A program made the translations under genes and the position numbers. The notes beneath the pieces are model-generated. The model saw only the letters and a list, made by a program, of their open reading frames with translations. It was not told the origin of the DNA and made no database searches. Shown here one piece after another: positions 52,115 to 60,916 of a DNA stretch of 64,000 bases (the first letter of the stretch is position 1; each line of letters begins with the position of its first letter). This stretch comes from Micromonospora chersina (GTDB taxonomy: Bacteria; Actinomycetota; Actinomycetes; Mycobacteriales; Micromonosporaceae). The DNA lies in contig NZ_FMIB01000002.1 in assembly GCF_900091475.1 (NCBI RefSeq), forward strand, positions 930,001 to 994,000. The letters are read 5' to 3'.

Positions 52115-53059
52115 ATGAGAGCGATCGTGGTGACGGACCGCGCCGCGGGAACGGCGGGGATGAGGCTGGTGGACCGGCCCGAGCCGGACGCAGCGAGGCT
52201 CGCCAGTCTTGAAGGCGCGAACTACGGCGATGTCGTCGTTGCCGTTCACGGGTCGGGATTCACCGGGAATGAGCTGGAGTGGCCGTCGACCTGGGTCGAT
52301 CGCCTCGGCCGTGACCGCACGCCGTCGATCCCCGGCCATGAGGTGGCCGGGGTGGTCACCGCTCTCAGCTACGGAACGACCGGGTTGTCGGTGGGACAGC
52401 GAGTGTTCGGCCTGACGGACTGGACCCGCGACGGCACGCTCGCGGAGTATGTCGTCGTCGAGGCGCGCAACCTCGCGCCGCTGCCCGGCGACGTTGACTT
52501 CACGGTGGGCGCCGGCGTCGCGATGGCGGGCCTGACCGCGTGGCAGGGCCTGTTCGAGCACGGCCACCTCCGGCAGGGGCAGAGCGTGCTGGTGCACGGC
52601 GCGGCCGGCGCAGTCGGTTCGATGGCGACGCAGCTCGCCCGTCAGGCCGGCGCCTACGTCATCGGCACCGGCCGTGCCAGCGGCCGGAAGGCCGCAGCCG
52701 ACTTCGGGGCACACGAGTTCGTCGACCTGGACAACGACACCCTGGAAGACGTCGGCGGAGTCGATCTGGTCTTCGATGTCATCGGCGGCGACATCCAGAA
52801 GCGGTCCGCGGGTCTGGTCCGAGCTGGAGGAACGCTGGTCACCGTCACCGGGCCACCGGAGGCGCGGCCCGCTGAGGGCCTGGCCGTCGATTTCGTCGTC
52901 GTGTCCGACCGCGCCCAGCTGGGTGAGATCGTCCGGCGGGTCCGGGACGGACGCGTGCGGACCAACATCGGCACCGTGGCGGCCCTCGACGACGCCGTCG
53001 CCGCTCTCAACCCGACCGAGCGGACCAAGGGAAAGACGGTCATCCGCGTTCGCCCGTGA
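52115..53059 (+). CDS. Quinone oxidoreductase-like MDR protein (paralogue)
   Basis: A 314-residue zinc-free MDR enzyme, closely similar throughout to the oxidoreductase half of the gene at 50599 (shared PSIPGHE, GLTDW, PLPGDVDFTVGA, FVDLDNDTLEDV and IQKRSAGLVRAGGTLVT). It differs by an insert near residues 31-38 (AARLASLEGANYGD) and by the absence of the GNAT domain. It is a tandem duplicate. AGAGAGGTAG precedes the ATG at 52115. NADPH-dependent reduction of quinones or enones is the family role. Confidence 0.92.
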   Translation: MRAIVVTDRAAGTAGMRLVDRPEPDAARLASLEGANYGDVVVAVHGSGFTGNELEWPSTWVDRLGRDRTPSIPGHEVAGVVTALSYGTTGLSVGQRVFGLTDWTRDGTLAEYVVVEARNLAPLPGDVDFTVGAGVAMAGLTAWQGLFEHGHLRQGQSVLVHGAAGAVGSMATQLARQAGAYVIGTGRASGRKAAADFGAHEFVDLDNDTLEDVGGVDLVFDVIGGDIQKRSAGLVRAGGTLVTVTGPPEARPAEGLAVDFVVVSDRAQLGEIVRRVRDGRVRTNIGTVAALDDAVAALNPTERTKGKTVIRVRP

Positions 53060-53159
53060 GGACTAGGCGGCAGCAGTCGAGCCCGCCTGGATCAACGTCA
53101 GCTACGGGGGCCTCCAGCAACTCTGGGGCCGGTCCAGACCAAGGAAAAGGCACGTATCG

Positions 53160-54413
53160 ATGCAGCACATGGCACCAGTGACCAACCAGGCTCGCCAGGG
53201 CGGGACGCTCCGGCTGGCATTCTTATCTGCGATGGTCTCCCTGGTGGCCGCGTTTGCCGCGTCGGCCGCGCCGATCCCGCTGTTCAACGTCTACCGGGCG
53301 GAGGACGGGTTCACCAACGCCGGCATCTCGATGGCCGTTGTCACCACCGCCGTCGGCACGATCGCCGCACTGTTGGTGTTGGGGCGACTGTCCAGTCATC
53401 TGGGCCGGCGGCGCACCGCGATCGCCAGCCTCGGCCTGCTCCTGTTGGGCTGTCTGCTGCTGCTGAGCGTGCACGACATCGGCACCCTGCTGGCCGGTCG
53501 GCTACTGATGGGGGTCGGTACCGGCTTGGCCAGCAGCAGCCTCACCTCCTACATCGTCGACGCCGCACCCGCCAGGCCGCAGTGGTTGGCCGCCGTCGCC
53601 TCCAGCCAGGGACCCATGCTCGGCCTCACCGTCGGTGCCATCGCCTCCGGCGCCCTGGTCCAGTTCGGTCCCTGGCCACGCGACCTCGTCTACCTGGTGT
53701 GCGCCGGCGTCCTCGTACTGTCCGCGGCACTCATCGTCATCAGCCCGGAAACCGCAACGCCGACGCCGGGCGCTTGGCGATCACTGTTACCGCAGGTCCG
53801 CGTACCGGCCCGGGTCCGGCACCTGCTCCCCGTCGCGGCAGCGGTGTTCCTGGCCACCTGGGCGACCGGGGCCTTCTACCAGGCCTTCGTGCCCGCGCTG
53901 GTCGACGATCAGCTCCACACTCACAGCCCGCTCATCTTCGGACTGGTGCTCGCCGCCTACATGGCCCCCAGCGTTCTCGGCGCTCCCCTCGGCGGCCGTT
54001 TCACATCCGCGGCGGGCCAACGCACCGGCATGGTCATCTTCCTGGCCGGGTGGATCGGCATCATCACCGCGATCGCCATCGGCACGCTGGTGCTGTTCAT
54101 CGCCGCAACCATGGTCGCCGGCGCCGGTCAGGGCATCGCCATCAGCGCCGCCACCCGCGGCCTGTTGCACGGCAGCACCCTGGCCGATCGGGCACCGATC
54201 TTCAGCGTGATCTACGTCCTCTGCTACAGCGGCGCCGCCTTCCCCAGCCTCATCTCCGGGGAACTCTCGAAAACCTTCGCGCTACCGCAGATCGTCCTCG
54301 GATACGGCGCACTCGCCCTCGTCGCCGCCCTGCTCACTGTCCTCGCCGCCCGCAACCCGCACATCGGCACAGCCAGGAACAGCACGGACGAGTATTCCGG
54401 CGCAACAGCGTAA
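53160..54413 (+). CDS. MFS transporter
   Basis: A 417-residue major facilitator protein with 12 predicted helices; the loop after helix 2 reads LGRLSSHLGRRRTA, matching the GxLxDrxGRR pattern. The N-terminal tail is short. It follows the oxidoreductase pair in the same direction and precedes a GNAT gene by 22 bp. It is likely to be an efflux pump for a toxic small molecule. The ribosome site before ATG 53160 is weak. Confidence 0.88.
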   Translation: MQHMAPVTNQARQGGTLRLAFLSAMVSLVAAFAASAAPIPLFNVYRAEDGFTNAGISMAVVTTAVGTIAALLVLGRLSSHLGRRRTAIASLGLLLLGCLLLLSVHDIGTLLAGRLLMGVGTGLASSSLTSYIVDAAPARPQWLAAVASSQGPMLGLTVGAIASGALVQFGPWPRDLVYLVCAGVLVLSAALIVISPETATPTPGAWRSLLPQVRVPARVRHLLPVAAAVFLATWATGAFYQAFVPALVDDQLHTHSPLIFGLVLAAYMAPSVLGAPLGGRFTSAAGQRTGMVIFLAGWIGIITAIAIGTLVLFIAATMVAGAGQGIAISAATRGLLHGSTLADRAPIFSVIYVLCYSGAAFPSLISGELSKTFALPQIVLGYGALALVAALLTVLAARNPHIGTARNSTDEYSGATA

Positions 54414-54435
54414 CCACACTTGGAGGGGTGAGCCG

Positions 54436-54804
54436 ATGAGCAGTGAAGGACAGGCACAGGTAGCCGAGAAGCTGATCGACAGCCGCGCTCATGGCCGCTT
54501 TGAGCTCTTCCGCGACGGCGAGCTGGTCGGCTGGCTCTACTACACCCGCCTGAAGCCCAACCGGTACGCCCTCCGGCACACGGAAGTCGAGCCGAGTCAT
54601 CAACACCAGGGCGTGGCGGGCGCGATGGTGCGGCGAGTACTCGACGAGATCCGCGCCCGCGAGGGCACGATCACCGCAATCTGCCCCTTCGTGGTCGACT
54701 ACCTCTCGCGAACGACCGCCTATGCCGATCTGATCGACGCCCGACACCCCGGCTACCCCGATCGTGCCGCTGCCGAGTCGGCGCTCAGAAAAGGCCGTAG
54801 CTGA
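54436..54804 (+). CDS. YjdJ-type GNAT N-acetyltransferase
   Basis: A 122-residue protein of the small YjdJ/YidJ GNAT family. It has FELFRDGELVGWLYYTRL, an EVEPSHQHQGVAGAMVRRVLDEI acetyl-CoA loop and CPFVVDYLSRTTAYADLID, the last with a conserved Cys. It is homologous to the C-terminal domain of the fusion protein at 50599. GGAGGGG precedes the ATG at 54436. The substrate is unknown; a role in acylating or scavenging reactive metabolites is possible. Confidence 0.9.
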   Translation: MSSEGQAQVAEKLIDSRAHGRFELFRDGELVGWLYYTRLKPNRYALRHTEVEPSHQHQGVAGAMVRRVLDEIRAREGTITAICPFVVDYLSRTTAYADLIDARHPGYPDRAAAESALRKGRS

Positions 54805-54842
54805 GACCCGTACCTGATCCCTACCCGCGTTGCCGAGAGGGA

Positions 54843-55310
54843 TTACCGGCTGCGGGCGGCGCGCAGCGAGTCGGCAGCTGTCAGGAGAGCGGCACCGAGC
54901 AGCACCGTGTCCTTCAACACGAATTGCCCCAGCAGGGAAAGGCTCAAGATCCCCTGCCCTTCCTGCCGAGCCTGCGGCGTCGTAACCAGGAAGCTGAGCG
55001 TGGTGAGGAACATCCCGACCGCCCCGAAGCTACCGATCGCCGACGCTGTGGGCGCAAGCGGCTTCGCGGCGATCAGAGAGCCGACGGCAATTTCCGTGAC
55101 CCCGATGAGTCGGTTGAGCTTCTGGGCGCCCAGCTTCCTGCGGAACGGCGCGAACAACGGGCTCGAGGTGACCAACGGCTCGTCATTCTCGACCTCGTAT
55201 TGCTTGAACTTGAGCGCACCGATCCACAAGATGTTCGTCGCCAGTGCGCAGCGCAGGACCGAGAAGCCTACGGAAGCAAGGTCATCGGCCGAGGCGTGTC
55301 GCGTGCCCAT
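54843..55310 (-). CDS. YkgB/RclC-like DUF417 membrane protein
   Basis: A 155-residue membrane protein with about four helices. It matches the DUF417 pattern: LRCALATNILWIGALKFKQYEVENDEPLVTSSPLF, RLIGVTEIAVGSLIAAKP and a long LGQFVLKDTVLLGAALL helix. The E. coli relative RclC belongs to a reactive-chlorine resistance operon. It is convergent with the GNAT gene and divergent from the next oxidoreductase. Its presence supports an oxidant- or electrophile-defence reading of this region. Confidence 0.85.
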   Translation of the reverse strand: MGTRHASADDLASVGFSVLRCALATNILWIGALKFKQYEVENDEPLVTSSPLFAPFRRKLGAQKLNRLIGVTEIAVGSLIAAKPLAPTASAIGSFGAVGMFLTTLSFLVTTPQARQEGQGILSLSLLGQFVLKDTVLLGAALLTAADSLRAARSR

Positions 55311-55551
55311 CGCTCGCTCCTAGTCGCGGTGTCGACGGTCGAGGTGCTGGGGACCATTACCCGCCTGGACCCGCCACACGCACCGAGGGCGCGGACGACT
55401 CAGCGCGCTCGTGAGCCGAAGGGGCAAGGGTTACGGAAGTCCCACAGCCGCGCTGTCGAACCGCCCGATAATGCGGGAGTCAGTCTGCGGTTCGTCCCCA
55501 GGGGCGGCCGGCGGGCTGACCGGGATGCCGTCGGGAGGGAGCAGCAGTCGG

Positions 55552-56502
55552 ATGAGCGCGATGCACGCCGTGAGGGCTCACACCAGAGGCGGACCGGAGC
55601 AGCTCGTGTACGAGGAAGCGCCACGGCCTGAGCCGGGGCCTGGCGAGGTGCTGGTGGCCGTGAAGGCCGCTTCCATGACACCCACTGAACTCACCTGGCC
55701 GCAGACGTGGACGCACAGCTCGGACGGATCAGGGCCCGAGCGTACGCCGATCATCCCGTCCCACGAGTTCTCCGGCGTCGTCGCGGCGTGCGGCGCGGGG
55801 GTGGAGAGCCCCATCGAAGGGGAGGCCGTCTACGGGCTGATCCCTTTCACCCGCGATGGCGCGGCCGCCGAGTACGTCACCCTGCCCGCGGCCGTCCTGG
55901 CGGCCAAACCCGCCACCGTTGACCACGACCACGCCGCTGCGCTCCCACTGGCCGCGTTGAGTGCCTGGCAGGCGCTGGTGGACCACGCCGACGTGCAGGC
56001 CGGCCAGCACGTGCTGGTGCAGGGAGGCGCCGGCGGCGTGGGGATCTACGTGGTGCAACTCGCGGCCGGGCTCGGTGCTCGCGTCAGCGCCACGGCGGCG
56101 GCGGCCGACCGCGAATTCGTCAAGGGTCTGGGTGCCGAGCAGGTCATCGACTATGCGCACGAGCGCTTCGAGGATCACGTCAGCGACGTGGACGTGGTCG
56201 TTGATCTTGTCGGAGGAGCCACGCAGTCGCGGTCCTGGTCAGTCCTCAAACCAGGCGGTGTGCTGGTCACCCTCGTCACCCCACCGGATGAGCAGGAAGC
56301 AGCCCGGCACGGCGTTCGCGGGGTGTACTTCATCGTCGAGCCCGACCAGAACGCGTTGCGTTCCATCGCCGAGCTCGTCGACAACGGCCGGTTGAGGCCG
56401 GTGCTGGACCGGGTGCTGCCCCTCACTGAGACGCGCTCCGGCTACGAGGCACTGGAGACCGCCAAGCGCCGCGGCAAGGTCGTCATCCACGTCGCTGACT
56501 AG
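55552..56502 (+). CDS. NADP-dependent zinc-free MDR oxidoreductase
   Basis: A 316-residue quinone oxidoreductase-like protein with PIIPSHEFSGVVAACG, LSAWQALVDHADVQAGQHVLVQGGAGGVGIYVVQLA and a VDVVVDLVGG strand. It is distantly related to the two paralogues upstream. The start is ATG 55552 (GGAGGGAG about 14 bases upstream) or ATG 55561. It is divergent from the DUF417 gene and is the third such enzyme within 6 kb. Confidence 0.9.
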   Translation: MSAMHAVRAHTRGGPEQLVYEEAPRPEPGPGEVLVAVKAASMTPTELTWPQTWTHSSDGSGPERTPIIPSHEFSGVVAACGAGVESPIEGEAVYGLIPFTRDGAAAEYVTLPAAVLAAKPATVDHDHAAALPLAALSAWQALVDHADVQAGQHVLVQGGAGGVGIYVVQLAAGLGARVSATAAAADREFVKGLGAEQVIDYAHERFEDHVSDVDVVVDLVGGATQSRSWSVLKPGGVLVTLVTPPDEQEAARHGVRGVYFIVEPDQNALRSIAELVDNGRLRPVLDRVLPLTETRSGYEALETAKRRGKVVIHVAD

Positions 56503-56643
56503 TCACTGCCGCCGGCGCCGCTGCGGGCACCTGCTGCCCGCTGTCCGGCGGGGCAGCGACGCGATTGCCGTCCTTACCCTGCACCTGCCTGATTCTCACC
56601 CCATCAGTACGTTTCCGGTGTCCCTGACCGGGTAGCACGGGCC

Positions 56644-58071
56644 ATGCCTGGACTGTCACTGGTGACGGTCGGCGCCAGTCTGGTGCCGGCCGATCCGGCG
56701 CAGCTGCTGCCGGCGCGCGAGCAGATGGCCTTCACCCTCGGGTTCCACATCATCCTGGTGCCGTTCGGGGTGGCCTTCACCTTCCTGATGCTGATCGCGA
56801 ACGCCCGGGGCATCCGTCGAAACGACGAGACCGCGCTGCTGCTGGCCCGCCGCTGGTCGCAGGTGGCGGCAGTGCTGTTCGCCGTCGGCGCGGTGTCCGG
56901 AACGGTGCTGTCGTTCGAGCTCGGGCTGCTGTGGCCGCGACTGATGGGCGCCTACGGCGCCGCGTTCGGCATCCCGTTCGCGATCGAGGGCCTGTTCTTC
57001 TTCCTGGAGGCGGTCTTCGTCGCCATCTACGTCTTCGGGTGGCAGCGGATGCGGCCATGGCCGCACTTCTGGACCGGCGTGCCGGTGGTGCTGTCCGGGA
57101 TCGGCGGCACGCTGTCGGTGGTAGCGGCGAACGCGTGGATGAACCAACCAGGCGGATTCACCATGCGCGACGGCACGATCGTGGAGGTCCGCCCGCTGGA
57201 GGTGATCTTCAACGGGGCATTCGGGTTCGAGGCCATCCACATGCTGCTGGCCGCGTACATGGTCGCCGGGTTCGTCGTCGCCGGCGTGTACGCCGCCGGG
57301 ATGCTGCGCGGCCGCCGCGACCGGTACCACCGGCTCGGCCTGACGATACCGCTGACCGTCGCGGCGCTGGTCACCCCGCTGCAGATCTTCGTCGGCGACA
57401 TCGCCGCGCGCGAGGTCTACCGCAACGAACCGGCGAAGTTCGCGGCGATCGAGGCCGTCCCGACCACCGGCACCCACGTGCCGGAGGTGCTGGGCGGCTA
57501 CTACGCGAACGGGGAGGTGCACGGCGGCATCAAGATTCCCTCGGGAGCGTCGCTGTTGTCGGGCTACTCGCCGTCCACCCGCATCCAGGGCCTGGACGCC
57601 ATCCCCGCCGAGGTGCGACCACCGGACCGCCTGGTCGCGATCGTCCACCTCAGCTTCGACGTCATGGTCGGCATCGGCACGGCGCTGCTGGCCCTCTCCG
57701 CCTGGTACGCCCTGGCCTGGTGGCGCCGCCGTGACCTGCCGCGCAGCAGATGGTTCCTGCGGGCCACCACGATCAGTGGGATGCTCGCGGTGGTGGCGCT
57801 GGAGGCAGGCTGGGTGGTCACCGAGGTCGGCCGGCAGCCATGGACGGTCGTCGGTCATCTCCTCACCCGGGACGCGGTCACGACGTCCGGCAACCTGTGG
57901 CTGTTCTTCACCGCCACCGTCGCGCTGTACGTCGCGGTCGGCGCCACCACCGTGTACGTCCTGCGGCTACTGCGCCGCCGCTGGCGCGACCAGGGTGGTG
58001 CTACCGAGGCGGACGTGCCCTACGGTCCGGCCCGGGACTCGGAGGCCACGCCGGCGGCAGGTCAAGCATGA
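56644..58071 (+). CDS. cydA: Cytochrome bd oxidase subunit I
   Basis: A 475-residue CydA with about nine helices. The haem-ligand His of helix 1 is in LGFHIILVPFG; the conserved GRQPW motif in the Q-loop side (EVGRQPWTVVGHLLT) and the GLLWPRLMGAYGAAFGIPFAIEGLFFFLEA block are present. The Q-loop is short. It oxidises quinol and reduces oxygen at the membrane. The start at 56644 has no strong ribosome site; an ATG at 56725 would cut into the family N-terminus. It is coupled by four bases to cydB. Confidence 0.93.
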   Translation: MPGLSLVTVGASLVPADPAQLLPAREQMAFTLGFHIILVPFGVAFTFLMLIANARGIRRNDETALLLARRWSQVAAVLFAVGAVSGTVLSFELGLLWPRLMGAYGAAFGIPFAIEGLFFFLEAVFVAIYVFGWQRMRPWPHFWTGVPVVLSGIGGTLSVVAANAWMNQPGGFTMRDGTIVEVRPLEVIFNGAFGFEAIHMLLAAYMVAGFVVAGVYAAGMLRGRRDRYHRLGLTIPLTVAALVTPLQIFVGDIAAREVYRNEPAKFAAIEAVPTTGTHVPEVLGGYYANGEVHGGIKIPSGASLLSGYSPSTRIQGLDAIPAEVRPPDRLVAIVHLSFDVMVGIGTALLALSAWYALAWWRRRDLPRSRWFLRATTISGMLAVVALEAGWVVTEVGRQPWTVVGHLLTRDAVTTSGNLWLFFTATVALYVAVGATTVYVLRLLRRRWRDQGGATEADVPYGPARDSEATPAAGQA

Positions 58072-59063
58072 GTACGTTCGCTGCCGTCGTGTTGTTCATC
58101 GGGGTCACCGCCTACGCCGTGCTCGGGGGCGCGGACTATGGTGCCGGGTTCTGGGATCTCACTGCCGGTGGTGCACGACGAGGGCGGAACTCACGGCACC
58201 TGATCGATCAGACGTTGGCGCCGGTGTGGGAGGCCAACCACGTGTGGCTGATCTTCTGCCTGGTGATGCTCTGGACCGGCTTCCCGTCCGCGTTCGCCGC
58301 GATCATGACCACGCTCTACATTCCGCTGGGCCTCGCCGCCCTGGGCATCGTGGTTCGCGGCAGCGGGTTCGCGTTCCGGAAGGTGGTGGTGAAGACCGAC
58401 CAGCAGCGGGCGACCGGGGCGGCGTTCGCCACCTCGTCGGTGATCACGCCGTTCTTTCTCGGTACGGTCGCCGGTGGAATCGCCTCCGGGCGGGTGCCCG
58501 CCGACGGACACGGCGATCCGCTGACGAGCTGGGTCAACCCGACGTCGCTGCTCGGTGGGGTGCTCGCGGTCGGGGTGTGCGCGTTCGTCGCCGCGGTGTT
58601 CCTCACCGCCGAAGCCCGTACGCGCGCTGACGCGCGCCTTGAGGGTTGGTTTCGCCGTCGGGCCCAGGCCAGCGCCGTGGCGACCGGTGCGGTGGCGCTG
58701 GCGGGGATCGGTATCCTCCATGCCGACGCCGGGCGCCTGTTCGACGGGCTGACCGGTCGCGGCCTGCCGTTGGTGCTGGTCTCCGCGGCATGCGGACTGG
58801 CCAGCATCGTGCTGCTGCATCGGGCGGTGCCACGGTTGCTGCAGGCGCTCGCCGTCGGCGCGGCTGGCACGGTGGTGGTCGGCTGGGGCGTCGCGCAGTA
58901 TCCGTACCTGCTGGGCACCCACCTACGCATCGGCGAGGCCGCGGCTCCCAACGCCACCCTGGCATCGCTCACCCTCGTCGCCGCAGCGGCGCTCCTGCTC
59001 GTCGTGCCGGCCATGGCGCTGCTGTTCGTTCTGCATCAGCGAGGTCATCTGGACACCACCTGA
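58068..59063 (+). CDS. cydB: Cytochrome bd oxidase subunit II
   Basis: A 331-residue CydB with GVTAYAVLGGADYGAGFWDLTAGG, PVWEANHVWLIFCLVMLWTGFPSAFA and an ITPFFLGTVAGGIASGRVP block, all typical. About eight membrane segments are predicted. It overlaps cydA by four bases (ATGA). No cydDC transporter or short CydX-like frame follows; the next gene is convergent. Confidence 0.93.
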   Translation: MSTFAAVVLFIGVTAYAVLGGADYGAGFWDLTAGGARRGRNSRHLIDQTLAPVWEANHVWLIFCLVMLWTGFPSAFAAIMTTLYIPLGLAALGIVVRGSGFAFRKVVVKTDQQRATGAAFATSSVITPFFLGTVAGGIASGRVPADGHGDPLTSWVNPTSLLGGVLAVGVCAFVAAVFLTAEARTRADARLEGWFRRRAQASAVATGAVALAGIGILHADAGRLFDGLTGRGLPLVLVSAACGLASIVLLHRAVPRLLQALAVGAAGTVVVGWGVAQYPYLLGTHLRIGEAAAPNATLASLTLVAAAALLLVVPAMALLFVLHQRGHLDTT

Positions 59064-59096
59064 CCGCTTCCGCCGTCGCGCCGGCGCATCACCAAC

Positions 59097-59795
59097 CTAC
59101 CGCGGCGTGCCCAGCAATTCCGTTTTGACGCCACGACGGATCAGCAACAATGTTGGCGGCCAAGCGGCCAAGAAGCCGATGATCAACCCGACCTGGATGA
59201 TGAACCAAAACACCGGACTACCAGGCCGAAGGGTTTCGTGGAAATAACGAAAATGCATCAGCGCCAGCCAACCCAGTAGGGCGACCTCGAAGACGGACAC
59301 GGTCAGCAGGTCGCTCCTGAGAAACTTCTGTATTGCGGCCCACGCCCTTCGACCACCCGCGTGAGCTTCGGCAGAGTATCGAAATGCAACGCCGATGGCC
59401 ACTGCACCTATGTAGTCGCCGACGACTTCGGGCCACAGCGTGCTGCCGAACATTTCAAGGCCGACGCCGTAGGTGATGGGAGTGGCAATGATGACACCCA
59501 AGGTGCAGTGCGTCGCACAATGATAGGTCTGGATTGTCGTCGGAGCATGCCGCGACGCCCTGGGCGGGTTGCCGTAACGGTCCATCCACCGAGGAGACTG
59601 GGGCCTACCCCACTTCCGGTAGGACATGACGGCTGCTGGGCCAAGGTAAAGGGCGGTTGCCGGCCAGACCATCTCCATGATCTTGGCCGGCTGACGGTAT
59701 CCGAGAACAAATTGGTCAACAAGGACAACGACGGTGCTGGCGAACACCACAAAGAGTGAAGCCCACGCAAGCGTCACGAGCCACGTTGGTTGCAC
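59097..59795 (-). CDS. DUF4396 membrane protein
   Basis: A 232-residue membrane protein with about six helices. It shows the DUF4396 block HCATHCTLGVIIATPITYG (Cys and His in a membrane segment, possibly metal-binding) and QPAKIMEMVWPATALYLGPAAVMSYRKWG. Function is unknown; the family often sits near copper or respiratory genes. The GTG at 59795 has GGAG seven bases upstream. It is convergent with cydB, with a 33-bp gap. Confidence 0.85.
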   Translation of the reverse strand: MQPTWLVTLAWASLFVVFASTVVVLVDQFVLGYRQPAKIMEMVWPATALYLGPAAVMSYRKWGRPQSPRWMDRYGNPPRASRHAPTTIQTYHCATHCTLGVIIATPITYGVGLEMFGSTLWPEVVGDYIGAVAIGVAFRYSAEAHAGGRRAWAAIQKFLRSDLLTVSVFEVALLGWLALMHFRYFHETLRPGSPVFWFIIQVGLIIGFLAAWPPTLLLIRRGVKTELLGTPR

Positions 59796-59885
59796 CCATC
59801 ATCTCCGTTCGCTCGCGCCCAGACTCCTCCGGCCGCTTGCTCTGTCGGGCCACAGGCTCCTCCTTCTCGGCAGGATGACAGCAAC

Positions 59886-60368
59886 TCACCCAGGAGGCGC
59901 CGTCGTGGGCATGGCGCCCTCGGCGAGCTTGAGTCGCGTCCAGATGTTCATATTGATCACCACGGCCACGATCTCCAGGATCTCGTCCTCCGTGAAGTGC
60001 GTGGCCATCCTGTCGTGTGCCTCCTGAACGCGGTTGTTGACGGTGGCGTCGGCGGCTCGGGTCAACGCCTCGGCGTAAGCCAGCGCGGCTCGCTCCTTCT
60101 CGGTGAACAGGTGCGTCTCCCACCACGCGGTGAGGGTCTCGACCTTGGACGGCGGGATGCCGGCGGTGCGGGCAGCGGCGTGGTGCACCAGAAGGCAGTA
60201 GCTGCAATTGTTGATCTGGGCGACGCGTAACCGCAGAAGCTGGGCCAGGGCCCGCTCCACGTGGAGCGTGGCGGTATGGCCGAAAGCCGCGGCCCCGGCG
60301 TTTGCCAGAGCCATGAGTTGCTCGTTTGACGTGGCGTCCAGTCGGACGTTCTGGATCCTGGTATCCAA
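59886..60368 (-). CDS. Carboxymuconolactone decarboxylase / AhpD-like protein
   Basis: A 160-residue AhpD-fold protein with the redox CxxC and His motif NNCSYCLLVHHAAARTAGI, and a downstream ALAYAEALTRAADATV helix. Such proteins are alkylhydroperoxidase-like thiol reductants. I chose TTG 60368 because GGAGG lies eight bases upstream and the family starts there. It sits 90 bp upstream of the DUF4396 gene on the same strand. Confidence 0.87.
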   Translation of the reverse strand: MDTRIQNVRLDATSNEQLMALANAGAAAFGHTATLHVERALAQLLRLRVAQINNCSYCLLVHHAAARTAGIPPSKVETLTAWWETHLFTEKERAALAYAEALTRAADATVNNRVQEAHDRMATHFTEDEILEIVAVVINMNIWTRLKLAEGAMPTTAPPG

Positions 60369-60402
60369 AAGTTGACCTCCTGCAGGCCACAACGACAACA
60401 CC

Positions 60403-60686
60403 AGTGGTGGAGACGTCCGCGTCGACCAGATCATGGACGGCCTCTGCAGCGGCGACGCGGAATGGCCGCACTGGGAGGAACTCGCCTACGTGGCATCCCG
60501 CGCCTATGACCGCATCACGGGGCGTGAAGACAGCCTCGATGAAGCGCTGGACGCCCGGGGCCATCGCACGTACTCCGACCCGGAACCAACCGATCAACCC
60601 TGGGACAGCGACAGCCCGGCCAGATCGAACAACGTCTGCCGCGCCTCGCGCGCTTGTTCCCCCGCCAGCGCTACATGAGGCCCTGA
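60403..60686 (+). pseudogene. DUF4240 protein relic, truncated and frameshifted
   Basis: The frame around 60433 reads EWPHWEELAYVASRAYDRIT and continues GREDSLDEALDARGHRTYSDP, resembling the C-terminal half of DUF4240 proteins. After DSPA (about 60620) the coding match moves to another frame, which continues QIEQRLPRLARLFPRQRYMRP to TGA 60684-60686, the expected family ending. The N-terminal half is missing. This is a dead gene occupying most of the gap between the AhpD-like gene and the cellulase. Confidence 0.65.
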
Positions 60687-60860
60687 CCAGCGAGTGCCGG
60701 CTGGGTAAAAGTGATGGAGCGCATCTCTTCGTCAGGCAGCTCCCAAACCGACGGCAGCCCGTCCCGTCGCACAGCCCCCTGCGCGAGCCTGACGAACTCG
60801 GTCCCCGCCTCAACGACGAGTCTTCACATCTTGGCAGCGGCGCGCGCCTCCGCTACCGTC

Positions 60861-60874
60861 CATGGGAACGCTCC
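60861..60874. promoter_or_regulatory. CebR-like operator before the cellulase gene
   Basis: TGGGAACGCTCCCA differs at one base from the actinomycete cellulose-regulator consensus TGGGAGCGCTCCCA. It lies 42 bases before the cellulase start. It would let a LacI-type CebR protein hold the gene off until cellobiose is present. Confidence 0.75.
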
Positions 60875-60916
60875 CATGAACTTAGACACATCTATGTGAT
60901 CAGGAGGAAACACGTC

